Part shown: positions 35,027-43,906 of the stretch, piece by piece
Layout: every line of letters begins with the position of its first letter
Position numbering within the stretch: position 1 is the first letter of the stretch
NCBI GenBank assembly: GCA_963800205.1
Contig: CAWCZQ010000001.1
Location: 1 to 64,000 of the forward strand
Direction of reading: 5' to 3'
DNA length: 64,000 nucleotides
Source: UBA6224 sp963800205
GTDB taxonomy: Bacteria; Patescibacteriota; Saccharimonadia; Saccharimonadales; UBA4665
Notes under the pieces: generated by a model
Database searches by the model: none
Seen by the model: the letters and a program-made list of their open reading frames with translations, nothing else
What the model was told of the DNA's origin: nothing
Position numbers and translations under genes: made by a program

Positions 35027-36196
35027 ATGAATATTGTCGATATCCTCATCATCATTTTTGCCATCGGTGCGATATTTCGTGGGCTCGAGATTGGCTTTGT
35101 CAGGCAATTCTTTTCGACCGCCGGTTTTTTGGGAGGGCTCTGGATTGGTGCGGCACTGCAGCCACTGACCGTGCGCCTGGGTCACACCGAAATGTCGCAG
35201 TCTGTCATTACGCTGCTGACAACGCTTGGCTGTGCTCTTATCTTTCTGACGATCGGCGAAATACTCGGCATATTCGTTAAGCGAAAAATGCTCAATAACT
35301 CCATCAATCCGGTCGACTATGTATTCGGCAGTGGCCTGGCGGTGTTGTCATTCTTAGTGGTGGTATGGCTCAGTGCCAACATTTTTGTCTCTCTGCCATA
35401 TAACAGTGTGCAGCAGACAATAAATAAATCGGTTATCGTCAAACAGCTCAACTCAAAATTTCCGGCCGCACCACAAGTCATTGCCAGTCTTAGTCATTTG
35501 ATTGACCCTAATGGATTTCCCGATGTTTTCGCCGGCGTCGAACCGGCACCGAGCGGTACCGTCGACCAGCCAGGACTCAAAGGATTTCGAACCGCTATCG
35601 CGGCCGATGCCGTATCGGTCGTCAGAATTTCGGGCCAGGGTTGTGGCGGTATAGTCGAAGGTAGTGGTTTTGTCGTCGATGATAATGTCGTCGCAACCAA
35701 TGCGCACGTCATAGCCGGTATTGACCATGTCGTGGTGCAGGATCCTAACGGCTCGCATACCGCCGTTCCGCTATGGTTCGACCCGAATCTTGATTTTGCG
35801 CTATTGCGAGTCTCTGATCTTGCTGGCAAGCCTCTCACTTTTGATACCACTAGTCAGCAGCGCGGCACAGCCGGAGCGGTACTTGGTTATCCGGGCGGCG
35901 GCTCGTTTACCGCAAAAAGCGCAGCTGTCCTCGACACCTTCACTGCAACCGGCCGAAACATCTATGGCACCGGGCAAACCGAACGTGACGTCTACGAACT
36001 GCAGGCCGATATCATCCCGGGCAACTCCGGAGGGCCGGTAATTAATGACAGGGGGAAAGTTCTGGGGGTGGTCTTTGCGGAATCGACTACCTATGACAAG
36101 ATCGGCTACGCACTAACGGCGCAAGAAGTTGTGCAGGATATCCAAGCCGCCAAAGAACAAAATCACGTCCGTAATACGGGGCAGTGCGCTGGCTAG
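35027..36196 (+). CDS. MarP-like membrane serine protease (CvpA plus trypsin-like)
   Basis: 389 aa. Four N-terminal spans (about 1-125) are CvpA/colicin-V-production-like. The extracytoplasmic trypsin-like domain has the triad: His in VATNAHVIAG (about 226), Asp in DPNLDFALLRV (about 258) and Ser in IIPGNSGGPVIN (about 343). This is the architecture of Mycobacterium tuberculosis MarP, a periplasmic protease needed for acid and oxidative stress and for processing a peptidoglycan hydrolase. A similar role here is inference. Divergent from the DUF4396 gene. Confidence 0.85.
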   Translation: MNIVDILIIIFAIGAIFRGLEIGFVRQFFSTAGFLGGLWIGAALQPLTVRLGHTEMSQSVITLLTTLGCALIFLTIGEILGIFVKRKMLNNSINPVDYVFGSGLAVLSFLVVVWLSANIFVSLPYNSVQQTINKSVIVKQLNSKFPAAPQVIASLSHLIDPNGFPDVFAGVEPAPSGTVDQPGLKGFRTAIAADAVSVVRISGQGCGGIVEGSGFVVDDNVVATNAHVIAGIDHVVVQDPNGSHTAVPLWFDPNLDFALLRVSDLAGKPLTFDTTSQQRGTAGAVLGYPGGGSFTAKSAAVLDTFTATGRNIYGTGQTERDVYELQADIIPGNSGGPVINDRGKVLGVVFAESTTYDKIGYALTAQEVVQDIQAAKEQNHVRNTGQCAG

Positions 36197-36243
36197 TAAA
36201 CATTAGCGTTATTACAACAAGATACGCTATACTAAGTGCAGTT

Positions 36244-36852
36244 ATGGCATCGTCAAACGCTACTCGCTCGCTCGCCAAGCCTCTAGCTTGGATTTTAATC
36301 ATCGGAGGACTCATAGGCTTTTTCTGCGCATTTACCCTCACGCAGGATAGCTTTATGCAGCTTCGCAATCCTTCTTTTCAGCCAAACTGCGATCTAAATC
36401 CCATCATTAGCTGTGGTAGCGTCATGAAGTCTGACCAAAGTGATGTCTTTGGCTTTACCAATCCTTTCCTGGGCTTAGCAGCATTTCCTGTGCTCATCAC
36501 CGTAGGTGTGGCTATGCTCGCCGGCGGAGTCTTTAAGCGCTGGTTTTGGTTGGCAGTGCAGGCAGGAGCGTTATTCGGACTATTTTTTGTCCACTGGCTA
36601 TTCTTTCAAAGCGTTTATCGTATCGGCACCCTTTGCCCGTTTTGTATGGTCGTGTGGGTTATTACCATTACGATATTCTGGTACCTGTTGCTATTTAACA
36701 TAGAGCAGGGACATATCGGCTTACGCGGCAAGTTGGCATCGGCCGGCGTGTTTGCGCGTAAGCATCATCTCGATATTTTGGCGCTCTGGTTGGTTATTAT
36801 CGCCGTTCTTATCCTGCAGCATTTTTGGTACTATTTTGGTTCCATTTGGTAA
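36244..36852 (+). CDS. Vitamin K epoxide reductase (VKOR) family protein
   Basis: 202 aa, four to five spans. Loop Cys pair C-(D)LNPIISC near residues 49-57 and the CxxC redox centre CPFC near 132 are both present. Bacterial VKOR reoxidises a DsbA-like thioredoxin and passes electrons to quinone, supporting disulfide formation in exported proteins. No DsbA is encoded nearby. The many Cys-paired Ig repeats in this window are natural clients. ATG 36244 follows TATACT by 10 nt; earlier in-frame starts lie inside the promoter. Confidence 0.88.
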   Translation: MASSNATRSLAKPLAWILIIGGLIGFFCAFTLTQDSFMQLRNPSFQPNCDLNPIISCGSVMKSDQSDVFGFTNPFLGLAAFPVLITVGVAMLAGGVFKRWFWLAVQAGALFGLFFVHWLFFQSVYRIGTLCPFCMVVWVITITIFWYLLLFNIEQGHIGLRGKLASAGVFARKHHLDILALWLVIIAVLILQHFWYYFGSIW

Positions 36853-36870
36853 GCAGTAACAACTATAAAA

Positions 36871-38253
36871 ATGCCCAAAAAACAAAAAGACTACTACATA
36901 CGAAAAAGTGCCGAAGCTCCCGCTATATTATTAGAGCGGACCGTCGTGACAACCACGGCGTTTGCTGCCAAGAGTCGCCAAAATAAGTTACTCAAAAAAA
37001 CCGAAGGCTACTGGCATTCGCTGGGTCCGGGCCTTACCACTGGAGCCAGCGACGACGATCCATCTGGCATCGCTACCTATAGTCAAACTGGAGCGCAATT
37101 TGGCTATCAATTCTTGTGGATGAGTGCCTGGCTGTTGCCACTCGCTTCGGTGGTCCAAGAAATGTGTGCCCGCATCGGTTTGGTTACCGGCCGGGGGCTG
37201 GCAGGTAATATCCGTATCCACTACTCCAAACGAGTATTGTATGGCTGCGCCGTGCTGCTGTTTACAGCAAACACCATCAATATCGGCGCCGATCTTGGCG
37301 CCATGGCCAAGGCCGTACAGTTGCTCAATCCTCAGCTTAACTTCGGCGCCCTCGTGATTGGTTTTAGCCTTTTTAGCCTCGGGTTGCAAATTTTTACGCC
37401 GTACGCTCGCTATGCTAAGTATCTCAAGTGGCTGGCGCTGGTACTGTTTAGCTATATAGCTTCGGCACTGCTTGCCCACCTTAACTGGAGCACTATTTTG
37501 CATAGCACCTATATGCCGAGTATGACATTTAGCAAAGAATCGTTGATAATTATGTGTGCTATCTTAGGTACGACTATTTCGCCGTATCTCTTCTTTTGGC
37601 AGACCTCACAAGAAGTCGAAGAGCAAATTCTGCGTGGCAAAACGACATTGCGATTGCGCCGTGCCAAGCTGCCAGCCGAGGATGTCAAAAACATGCGCGT
37701 CGATGTATGGAGTGGTATGTTTTTGTCGCAAATCGTTATGTTCTTTATCATTGCTGCTTGCGGTGGCATCCTTTTCAAAAACGGCATCACCGAGATTACG
37801 ACAGCAGCCGATGCGGCCAATGCACTGCGGCCATTTGCTGGCGACCAAGCATACTTTTTGTTTGCGGCCGGCATTATCGGCACCGGCTTGCTCGCCATTC
37901 CTGTCTTAGCCGGTAGTAGTAGCTATACCATTGCCGAGAGTTTTCACTGGAAAGAAGGCTTGTATCGCAAACTCGGTCAGGCCTCGGCCTTTTACGGCAT
38001 CATCATCATTTCTATGTTGGTAGGACTGGCCATTAACTTTATTGGTATTGACCCGATCAAGGCGCTGATTTACGCGGCGCTTGCCAACGGGCTGGTCGCA
38101 CCAATTATCTTATTCTTGATTATCCGTATGAGTGGCAACCGCAAAATCATGGGCAAGTGGCGCAGCGGCTTCGTATCGCGTAGCATCGGTTGGGTAGCCG
38201 TGGTGGCTATGACGGTTTCTGGCTTTGCCGCCATCGGCGCACTCTTTATGTAG
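36871..38253 (+). CDS. NRAMP-like divalent metal transporter
   Basis: 460 aa, about eleven spans. The first helix carries GASDDDPSGIATYSQTGAQFG, corresponding to the canonical DPGN site, with Asn replaced. The sixth helix has LGTTISPYLFFWQTSQ in place of the M-P-H motif. Both changes resemble the NRAMP-related magnesium transporter branch (NRMT) rather than Mn/Fe NRAMPs, so Mg2+ or Mn2+ uptake is the likely role. A charged cytosolic N-terminus of ~45 residues precedes the core. It follows VKOR by 18 bp. Confidence 0.85.
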   Translation: MPKKQKDYYIRKSAEAPAILLERTVVTTTAFAAKSRQNKLLKKTEGYWHSLGPGLTTGASDDDPSGIATYSQTGAQFGYQFLWMSAWLLPLASVVQEMCARIGLVTGRGLAGNIRIHYSKRVLYGCAVLLFTANTINIGADLGAMAKAVQLLNPQLNFGALVIGFSLFSLGLQIFTPYARYAKYLKWLALVLFSYIASALLAHLNWSTILHSTYMPSMTFSKESLIIMCAILGTTISPYLFFWQTSQEVEEQILRGKTTLRLRRAKLPAEDVKNMRVDVWSGMFLSQIVMFFIIAACGGILFKNGITEITTAADAANALRPFAGDQAYFLFAAGIIGTGLLAIPVLAGSSSYTIAESFHWKEGLYRKLGQASAFYGIIIISMLVGLAINFIGIDPIKALIYAALANGLVAPIILFLIIRMSGNRKIMGKWRSGFVSRSIGWVAVVAMTVSGFAAIGALFM

Positions 38254-38265
38254 TAATCGTAAAGC

Positions 38266-39519
38266 CTACGAGTTGCGCAAGGCTTCAATCGGGTCTTTGC
38301 GCGCCGCTTTCAGCGCCGGAATGGAGCCAAAAAGAGCACCAATGACAATGGCGGCCACCACGGTACTTACCGCGACTATCCACGGCATCGCCGGACTAAA
38401 ATCGGTGTACACGACCATGAATTCAATGATAGCCCACGCCACCAGAAGACCCACCACGCCGCCGATGGCGCTGAGCACCACTGACTCAAGCAAAAATTGT
38501 TGCAAGACTTGGCGATTAGTAGCCCCGACGGCTTTACGTATACCTATTTCATGCATGCGTTCGGTGACAGACACCAGCATAATATTCATAATTCCGATGC
38601 CGCCAATCAATAACGTAATGGCGGCGGCGCCGACAATAAATCGCGTCAGCAAGTCGAGGATGCTGTTGGTGGCCAGTAAGCTCTGGTTTTGCTGCAGCAC
38701 CGAGAAAGTTGTGCGCCCACCATGTACCGTGCGTAGTTTGCGCTCAATAGAATTAGCGGTCTGGGTGACGAGCGTGGTGTCGCCAGCTCGCGCTAAGATT
38801 TCGTATATGGCAACGTGATCTTTGGTAATATCTTGCGCCAGCGAATATTTGATAAAGATAGCATTATTAAAGTCGGCGTCGCCGAGCAGGGGATTACTGT
38901 CAAACTGGCCCATCACGCCGCTGACCACAAAATCGTGGCCCCGAAAACTAAAGCTACGCCCCAGCGGCGCGTTTTCGCCAAACAGAGTAATGGCAACTTG
39001 CGAACCAATCACGGCCCGGGCATCACTGCCTTGGTCATCTCCTAAAAAGCTGCCGAATTTTACCGGCTGGCGAAGCACATCAGCAAATCCGCTATTGGTG
39101 GCGATAACCGGCCCATCAAATGAAGACTCACCGGTGTCTATGGTAACCATACCGTCGATAGTACTGAGTGGTACGGTCTGGCGGACTCCATTTGCTGATG
39201 CTACCGCCTTGAGGTCCCGATCGTCCAGACCAGCCACAACATTTGGCTGGCTCAAGCTACTCAAGCCACCGGTAAGACCCTTAGCTTCGGTACCGGGCCG
39301 TACCATAATCAAATCTTTGCCGAGGCGGCTCACTTGCCCTTTTACCTGGCGCTTTACCCCGTCACCAATACCAACAATAAGTATCACCGCCACAACCGCA
39401 ATCACAATACCGACAATAGTCATGACGCTGCGTGCGCGGTTTTGGTTGACGATACTCAAAGCAGTTTTGATGTCGCCGCGTGTAAACGATCGGAACAGTG
39501 GCTTTTTGGGTTCTGACAT
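38266..39519 (-). CDS. MacB-type ABC transporter permease
   Basis: 417 aa. One N-terminal span (about 33-55), a MacB-like periplasmic core domain (about 60-270; NVVAGLDDRDLKAVASANGV), then three C-terminal FtsX-type spans (about 290-400) with GGIGIMNIMLVSVTERMHEI and a cytosolic coupling segment RKAVGATNRQVLQQFLLESV. Pairs with the ATPase gene, with which it shares one nucleotide at 39519. Such systems export peptides, drugs or envelope lipoproteins, or act as mechanotransducers. No third component is nearby. Confidence 0.9.
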   Translation of the reverse strand: MSEPKKPLFRSFTRGDIKTALSIVNQNRARSVMTIVGIVIAVVAVILIVGIGDGVKRQVKGQVSRLGKDLIMVRPGTEAKGLTGGLSSLSQPNVVAGLDDRDLKAVASANGVRQTVPLSTIDGMVTIDTGESSFDGPVIATNSGFADVLRQPVKFGSFLGDDQGSDARAVIGSQVAITLFGENAPLGRSFSFRGHDFVVSGVMGQFDSNPLLGDADFNNAIFIKYSLAQDITKDHVAIYEILARAGDTTLVTQTANSIERKLRTVHGGRTTFSVLQQNQSLLATNSILDLLTRFIVGAAAITLLIGGIGIMNIMLVSVTERMHEIGIRKAVGATNRQVLQQFLLESVVLSAIGGVVGLLVAWAIIEFMVVYTDFSPAMPWIVAVSTVVAAIVIGALFGSIPALKAARKDPIEALRNS

Positions 39520-40386
39520 TATTTTTTACCTCGTTTGGTTTTGCTGCGGGCACGAGTTTTCTTTTTCTTGGCAGGTTTTCGCCGCTCCGACGGTTTGTCG
39601 GGCAAGGCATGCATGAGAGTCGACACTCCAGCAATATCATCGTCTTCTTCAGTATTTGGCAACGTGTACATAACTCGGCGGGCGCGGTTAGCGACGCGGC
39701 CCAATTGTGACTTTTCATCATAGACGACCGCGCCGTCATGCATGTAGACAACACGGGTGGCGTAGCGGGTAAGTTCAGGGTTGTGCGTGACAAAAATAAT
39801 GGTGTTTCCCATTTTGTGAATTTCGCTCAGTAGCTCCATCACCAGTCGGGAACTTTCGCTATCCAGATTGCCAGTCGGTTCATCGGCAATAATAAGCTTG
39901 GGGTTATTAACGAGCGCGCGGGCAATAGCCACACACTGCGTCTGGCCGCCACTGAGCTGGCTTGGCATAAAGTATTCACGTTGCTGCAGTCCAACGCGCT
40001 CCAACATGTTGCTGGCCGTCCGGATGCGCCGAGCGGCCGTCATGTTTTTATACGTCAAGGGCAGGGCGACATTTTCGAGAGCGCTCATTTTAGGAACGAG
40101 ATTGAATGACTGAAAAATAAAGCCGATGGTATCCCGGCGCATTTTGGCGGCTTGGTTAGGACGCAAGTCGCGAAACCGGCTTGTTATTAAACCAGTACGA
40201 TCCGTGGGTCGGGCGATCGAGCAAACCTATCATATTAAGGAGTGTCGACTTACCGCAACCGCTTGCACCCATGACAGCTACACACTCGCCACTCTCGATC
40301 GTCAGATTTATTTCATCCAATGCAATGGTAGCTGCGTCGCCGAAGCCGTACAGTTTACTGACGTCTTTTAATTCTATGAGTGCCAT
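39519..40386 (-). pseudogene. MacB-type ABC transporter ATPase, single frameshift
   Basis: Start ATG at 40386. The first part (codons 1-72) carries Walker A, GASGCGKSTLLN, then breaks after NNKPVSR. The rest continues in another frame from about 40170: LRPNQAAKMRRDTIGFIFQ (Q-loop), LSGGQTQCVAIARALV (signature; the usual QR is QT/QC), LIIADEPTGNLDS (Walker B) and the His-loop VTHN. One base gained or lost in TTCGCGAC (about 40167-40175) would restore a full protein of ~288 aa with a very basic 40-residue tail. As written, no functional ATPase is made; a sequencing error is equally possible. Confidence 0.8.
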
Positions 40387-40491
40387 GTACTATGTAGTGT
40401 AATCTGTTGTTCGACAAACCCGCAAGATGTTTTTGTAGTAATTTTTGAGGTATACTTGTATGGTTCGCGTTTTTGCGAGCAAAAAAGACCC

Positions 40492-40581
40492 GGAGAGGTG
40501 TCCGAGTGGCTGAAGGAGCACGCTTGGAAAGCGTGTGTGCGGGCAACCGTACCGAGGGTTCGAATCCCTCTCTCTCCGCCA
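40492..40581 (+). tRNA. tRNA-Ser(GGA)
   Basis: A complete cloverleaf of 90 nt with encoded CCA: acceptor GGAGAGG/TCTCTCC (one G-U), D arm with GAGTGGCTGAAGG, anticodon stem CACGC/GCGTG with loop TTGGAAA (anticodon GGA), long variable arm typical of serine, and T arm GAGGG-TTCGAAT-CCCTC. TATACT at 40451-40456 is a likely -10. Confidence 0.97.
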
Positions 40582-40612
40582 AACAAAGTCCCGCCTATAC
40601 GGCGGGTTTTTG
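40582..40612 (+). terminator. Terminator of tRNA-Ser
   Basis: AAACAAA then CCCGCC pair with GGCGGG and TTTGTTT across a 5-nt loop, with T5 after the GC core. The left arm directly abuts the tRNA CCA end. Confidence 0.85.
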
Positions 40613-41066
40613 TTTGGTGCAGGGGGTCGAACCCGTACAAGTGAGCGGAGCGAACGAAGGGTTCGGTGGAGCGAAACCACGCACAGAAGCTTGCTTCGAG
40701 CATGGTTGAGTGGAAGAGGCGATAGCCGATATCCCTCTCTCTCCGCCAAATATAGAGCCCGCCCATGTGGCGGGTTTTGTATTTGGAAGGTAGGGATTCG
40801 AACGGGAGTGCCACGGCGGCACTCCCCGCACCTTGCCTAGGAAAGGCGGAACGCCTTTTATGGTCATTGCGGAGCAATGAGGCGAATCCCTCTCTCTCCG
40901 CCAATAGAATAGGCCCGATTTTTCGGGCCTATTCTATTGCCAGGGGTCCGAACCCGTAGAAGTGAGCGAAGCGAACGAAGGGTTCGGTGGAGCGAAACCA
41001 CGCACAGAAGCTTGCTTCGAGCATGGTTGAGTGGAAGAGGCGATAGCCGATATCCCTCTCTCCGCT
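40582..41066 (+). repeat. Tandem array of three ~160-nt units, each ending in the tRNA-Ser 3' end
   Basis: Units end at about 40748, 40903 and 41066 (lengths 167, 155 and 163). Each begins with a different terminator-like hairpin: CCCGCC/GGCGGG at 40590 and again at 40758, and a perfect 16-bp stem at 40903-40938. Each closes with ATCCCTCTCTCTCCGCCA, identical to the tRNA acceptor end (the last copy is 2 nt shorter and ends CCGCTA). Units 1 and 3 share a ~118-nt insert (40628-40748 and 40949-41066) differing at only a few positions. The middle unit has another insert with hairpins GGGAGTGCC/GGCACTCCC and ATTGC/GCAAT. No gene is visible in 40582-41102. Confidence 0.8.
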
Positions 41067-41102
41067 AATTCTTAGCGTTTATGAGGCACATCAACTCTGT
41101 AA

Positions 41103-42110
41103 TCAGCTTGCCAGTCGGCAAGCATCCACGCCCTTGTGGCGCAGGGCCGACAGTACGGCCGAGTTAATGGATGACGCCGACAAATTGCCATGCGCCAAAT
41201 CTTCGGCTTTGCCTAACACGAGATTCGCGATAGCCGTTGGCTCATTCATATCACTAGCCGCTACGACAAACCGTGCGGCGCCGCTATGTTTAGCAAACGT
41301 CACCGGCACCAACTGCGCACCTTCAAACGCTTTCACGTCAGCGGGGGTGGGTGCATTCGCCCCAGTTATGGCGTAGCCCACAGAGTAACGGTCAAATACC
41401 GAGCTAAGTCTATGGGCCGAATCGCTCGATACCGGGGCGGCAGTTAGCTGGCCCACCCTGACCTTTGCCGGTAGGGCAGCGACGCACTCAGCCTGCGTAG
41501 GGGCGGGCGGTGGGGCCACAGTTTTGCTGACGGGTGGTGCAGGGGCGGTTGGCGGCTGTTGTTCGGCAGGTGTGACAACCGTCGGCGAAGGACTAGGCAA
41601 TATTGTTGGCGATGGCTTTGGAGTAGCACGAGGAGAAGGCCTCTGTCGCAGCGTAATAGCGCTCAAGGTTGGTTGGATAATCAGCGTTTTGGTGACTGTG
41701 GGAGATGGTACAGCGGTTATGGTCGTGGCTGAGGGCCGTGTTTCACTATCGGTGTTAAGTTCATATCCCACATACATGCTTCCGCCGAGCAGGGCAGGCG
41801 CAAGCACCATCGCTGCCAGTGCGCGGACTTTATTATTACGAGCCGGTTTTTCTTCGACTAGCATATCGCCTTCCCGAGAAGTCACCGTAGATTCATCCGG
41901 CTCGATTCCTTCGTCCCATAATTTTTCAAATGGGCTCATAGCCGGCTGAGCCTGTGCTGGTGAGGGCTCCTGCGGTGGGACGGGCGGCAGGGCTTGGGTT
42001 TCTACGCTTCCTATCTCTTCTTTTTCTGCCGGCGAATGCTCATAGAGCCACGCGTAATCTTGCGGGCTGACTTTTTCTGCCGGCTGGTATGAAAAATCTC
42101 GTTCTGGCAT
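41103..42110 (-). CDS. Membrane-anchored protein with Pro-rich stalk and C-terminal domain
   Basis: 335 aa. Cytosolic N-terminus (1-92) with the motif QDYAWLYEHSPAEKE, one span (about 94-112), a Pro/Thr/Ser stalk (about 118-200) and a C-terminal extracytoplasmic domain (about 205-335) rich in Ala/Val with two Cys near its ends. The domain is not recognised. The neighbour upstream (GH3 protein) has the same plan and a similar N-terminal motif, and the gap is 18 bp, so they form a two-gene operon of stalked surface proteins. Confidence 0.6.
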   Translation of the reverse strand: MPERDFSYQPAEKVSPQDYAWLYEHSPAEKEEIGSVETQALPPVPPQEPSPAQAQPAMSPFEKLWDEGIEPDESTVTSREGDMLVEEKPARNNKVRALAAMVLAPALLGGSMYVGYELNTDSETRPSATTITAVPSPTVTKTLIIQPTLSAITLRQRPSPRATPKPSPTILPSPSPTVVTPAEQQPPTAPAPPVSKTVAPPPAPTQAECVAALPAKVRVGQLTAAPVSSDSAHRLSSVFDRYSVGYAITGANAPTPADVKAFEGAQLVPVTFAKHSGAARFVVAASDMNEPTAIANLVLGKAEDLAHGNLSASSINSAVLSALRHKGVDACRLAS

Positions 42111-42128
42111 TGCTGACTACTTTTCGTT

Positions 42129-43823
42129 TTACTTCTTTGCTGAAGGTGCACTCGGCTTTGCTGTTGGGGTGGCGGCTACTTTCGCCGCGCTAGAGTTTTC
42201 GGCAGTAGGCGCCGGAGATTCGACGGGCAGGTGCTTGGGATATTTCAGGACCGAACGGTCAAAGTTTCCTGAACCGCGAGTAAAGACACCCTTTTCTTTA
42301 AGGATTCGCAGTACTGAATCGTTGAGCGCTTCTTCAGAGTAAGTGTCGACTGACAACTTATGGCTAATTCGGCCGATGATTTCATCTACTTCTTGGCTCC
42401 ACGATTGTCCCGATTCAGGTTTTACCATAAGAGCTACATCGACACCCGCGGCTATGGCCTTAGCGACTGCCTTATCTTGCGGATAACCGCGCTTTCGATA
42501 CGAATGTATTGCTTCGGCATCAAGACTATCGGTATAAATCAGGGCATTTTGATAGCCATCCATCGAACGGACAGCCGCGACGGCATCTTCACTAAGACTC
42601 GCGGGGACGCTGTCGGTCAATCCGGGAATTATTTCGTTGCCGAGCATAACGTCTGGGTGGTACTGAGCAATTGCTTGGTATGGCTTGAGCTCCCCTCGTT
42701 CGATGATGCGCTCGAGAGGGCGGGTTTCGACACCGGAGTGAGTGTCGGTATTTTCGCGAACCGTGCCACTGAGCCAGTGCTTAACGACCGGTTGAATGCC
42801 ATTTGCTACCGCCGCTTTAACGTTGGCCTTCACGTACTCACTGACCACATCAGCCTTCATACTATAGCTGCGGCTGCCCAGAGCATACCGATGGTTGGCA
42901 ACATCGGCCACCGGACCAAGATTGGTGGTAATACCAGCCCAAGCCAGCGTTTTGTAGTCTTTACGGTACATTGCTTCGGCTGCTTCGGGAGACATGCTAT
43001 CGGCTACCTTAAGAGCTGATGGTAATTGACCTTCGGAAATAAATCGCTGCACTGTACCACCTTCTTGATCGGTGGCAACGGCAGGAGGAATATCTTGGTC
43101 TTTAACGAACGCCGTAATACTAGAGCGGGTGACTTCTCGCATCAACACAATGCCGCCAATATGTTTCGCGTTGAATACTTCGGCAGAATCGGTCAGCTCG
43201 GCCTGTGTCCATACGCCGAGCATCAGCTTTTGGCCGACCTTTTCCTTGAGCGACATGTCTTGCACATACTGCAGCTTCATATCTTTAGTGATGGGCTTTG
43301 GCGGCCGTTTTTTGTGATGTTTTGGCTGCGTGCTGAGGGAGGGAGAAGGAGCCGGAACAGCGTTAGCTGTCTTTGTTGGTGATGGCGATGGCGATGGCGT
43401 CGACGAGGCAGAGGGAGACTCACTTGGCGAAGGGCTCGATGAATTTTTAGTCTTCGGCTTTTTTTCTTTGACAGTAGGTAGCCCCACAACTTCCGGTTCT
43501 TGCGAAGGCGAAGGAGCCGCCGCCGTTCGGGCGTCGGGACTATCATTGCCAGGCAGCGAGTTAGCGCCGACGTAAGCGCCAACGCCGGCGGCTGCAACTA
43601 GAGCTGTAACAGCAGCAAAGCCAACCAATTTGCGACGTTTTGTGCGGGGCGCAGCAGCTTCGCCAGCAAGCATGGCATCGAGATTACCACCGTCAGTAGC
43701 GTCTTCTGGACGAGAAGCTGTCGATGCGGCTGGTTCCTGTGCGGGTGCGCCACCGTACAACCAATCGAAACCTTCATCTTTTTTGCTTGGGTCATACCCA
43801 AATTGGTCTGGACCACCTGCCAT
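42129..43823 (-). CDS. Membrane-anchored GH3 family beta-N-acetylhexosaminidase-like protein
   Basis: 564 aa. Cytosolic N-terminus with EGFDWLYGGAPAQEP, one span (about 65-85), a long Ser/Pro/Thr/Lys stalk (about 90-185) and a NagZ-like GH3 barrel (about 195-535). Visible GH3 elements: GGIVLMREV, VATDQEGGTVQR, NLGPVADVANH, VKHW near 343, TDTHSG (the Asp-x-His dyad) and IYTDSLDAEAI with the nucleophile Asp. The usual PGHG after KH(F) is replaced by LSGT. It would act on peptidoglycan or muropeptide sugars outside the cell, unlike cytosolic NagZ. ATG 43823 or 43826. Confidence 0.82.
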   Translation of the reverse strand: MAGGPDQFGYDPSKKDEGFDWLYGGAPAQEPAASTASRPEDATDGGNLDAMLAGEAAAPRTKRRKLVGFAAVTALVAAAGVGAYVGANSLPGNDSPDARTAAAPSPSQEPEVVGLPTVKEKKPKTKNSSSPSPSESPSASSTPSPSPSPTKTANAVPAPSPSLSTQPKHHKKRPPKPITKDMKLQYVQDMSLKEKVGQKLMLGVWTQAELTDSAEVFNAKHIGGIVLMREVTRSSITAFVKDQDIPPAVATDQEGGTVQRFISEGQLPSALKVADSMSPEAAEAMYRKDYKTLAWAGITTNLGPVADVANHRYALGSRSYSMKADVVSEYVKANVKAAVANGIQPVVKHWLSGTVRENTDTHSGVETRPLERIIERGELKPYQAIAQYHPDVMLGNEIIPGLTDSVPASLSEDAVAAVRSMDGYQNALIYTDSLDAEAIHSYRKRGYPQDKAVAKAIAAGVDVALMVKPESGQSWSQEVDEIIGRISHKLSVDTYSEEALNDSVLRILKEKGVFTRGSGNFDRSVLKYPKHLPVESPAPTAENSSAAKVAATPTAKPSAPSAKK

Positions 43824-43906
43824 CATGAAACCTCGCAGTTATTACCTGCGATTCTACACCTAAACGAGTTTATTGACAAGTTGGCTATTTTATATGAAGC
43901 TAAGCG

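Noticed and set aside
40535..40904. Overlapping open frames on both strands over the tRNA-Ser array
   Set aside because: They run through the tRNA and hairpins; the structured repeats explain the sequence.
40582..41066. CRISPR array
   Set aside because: Repeats are tRNA 3' ends spaced ~140 nt apart with two nearly identical inserts; not short unique spacers, and no cas genes are present.
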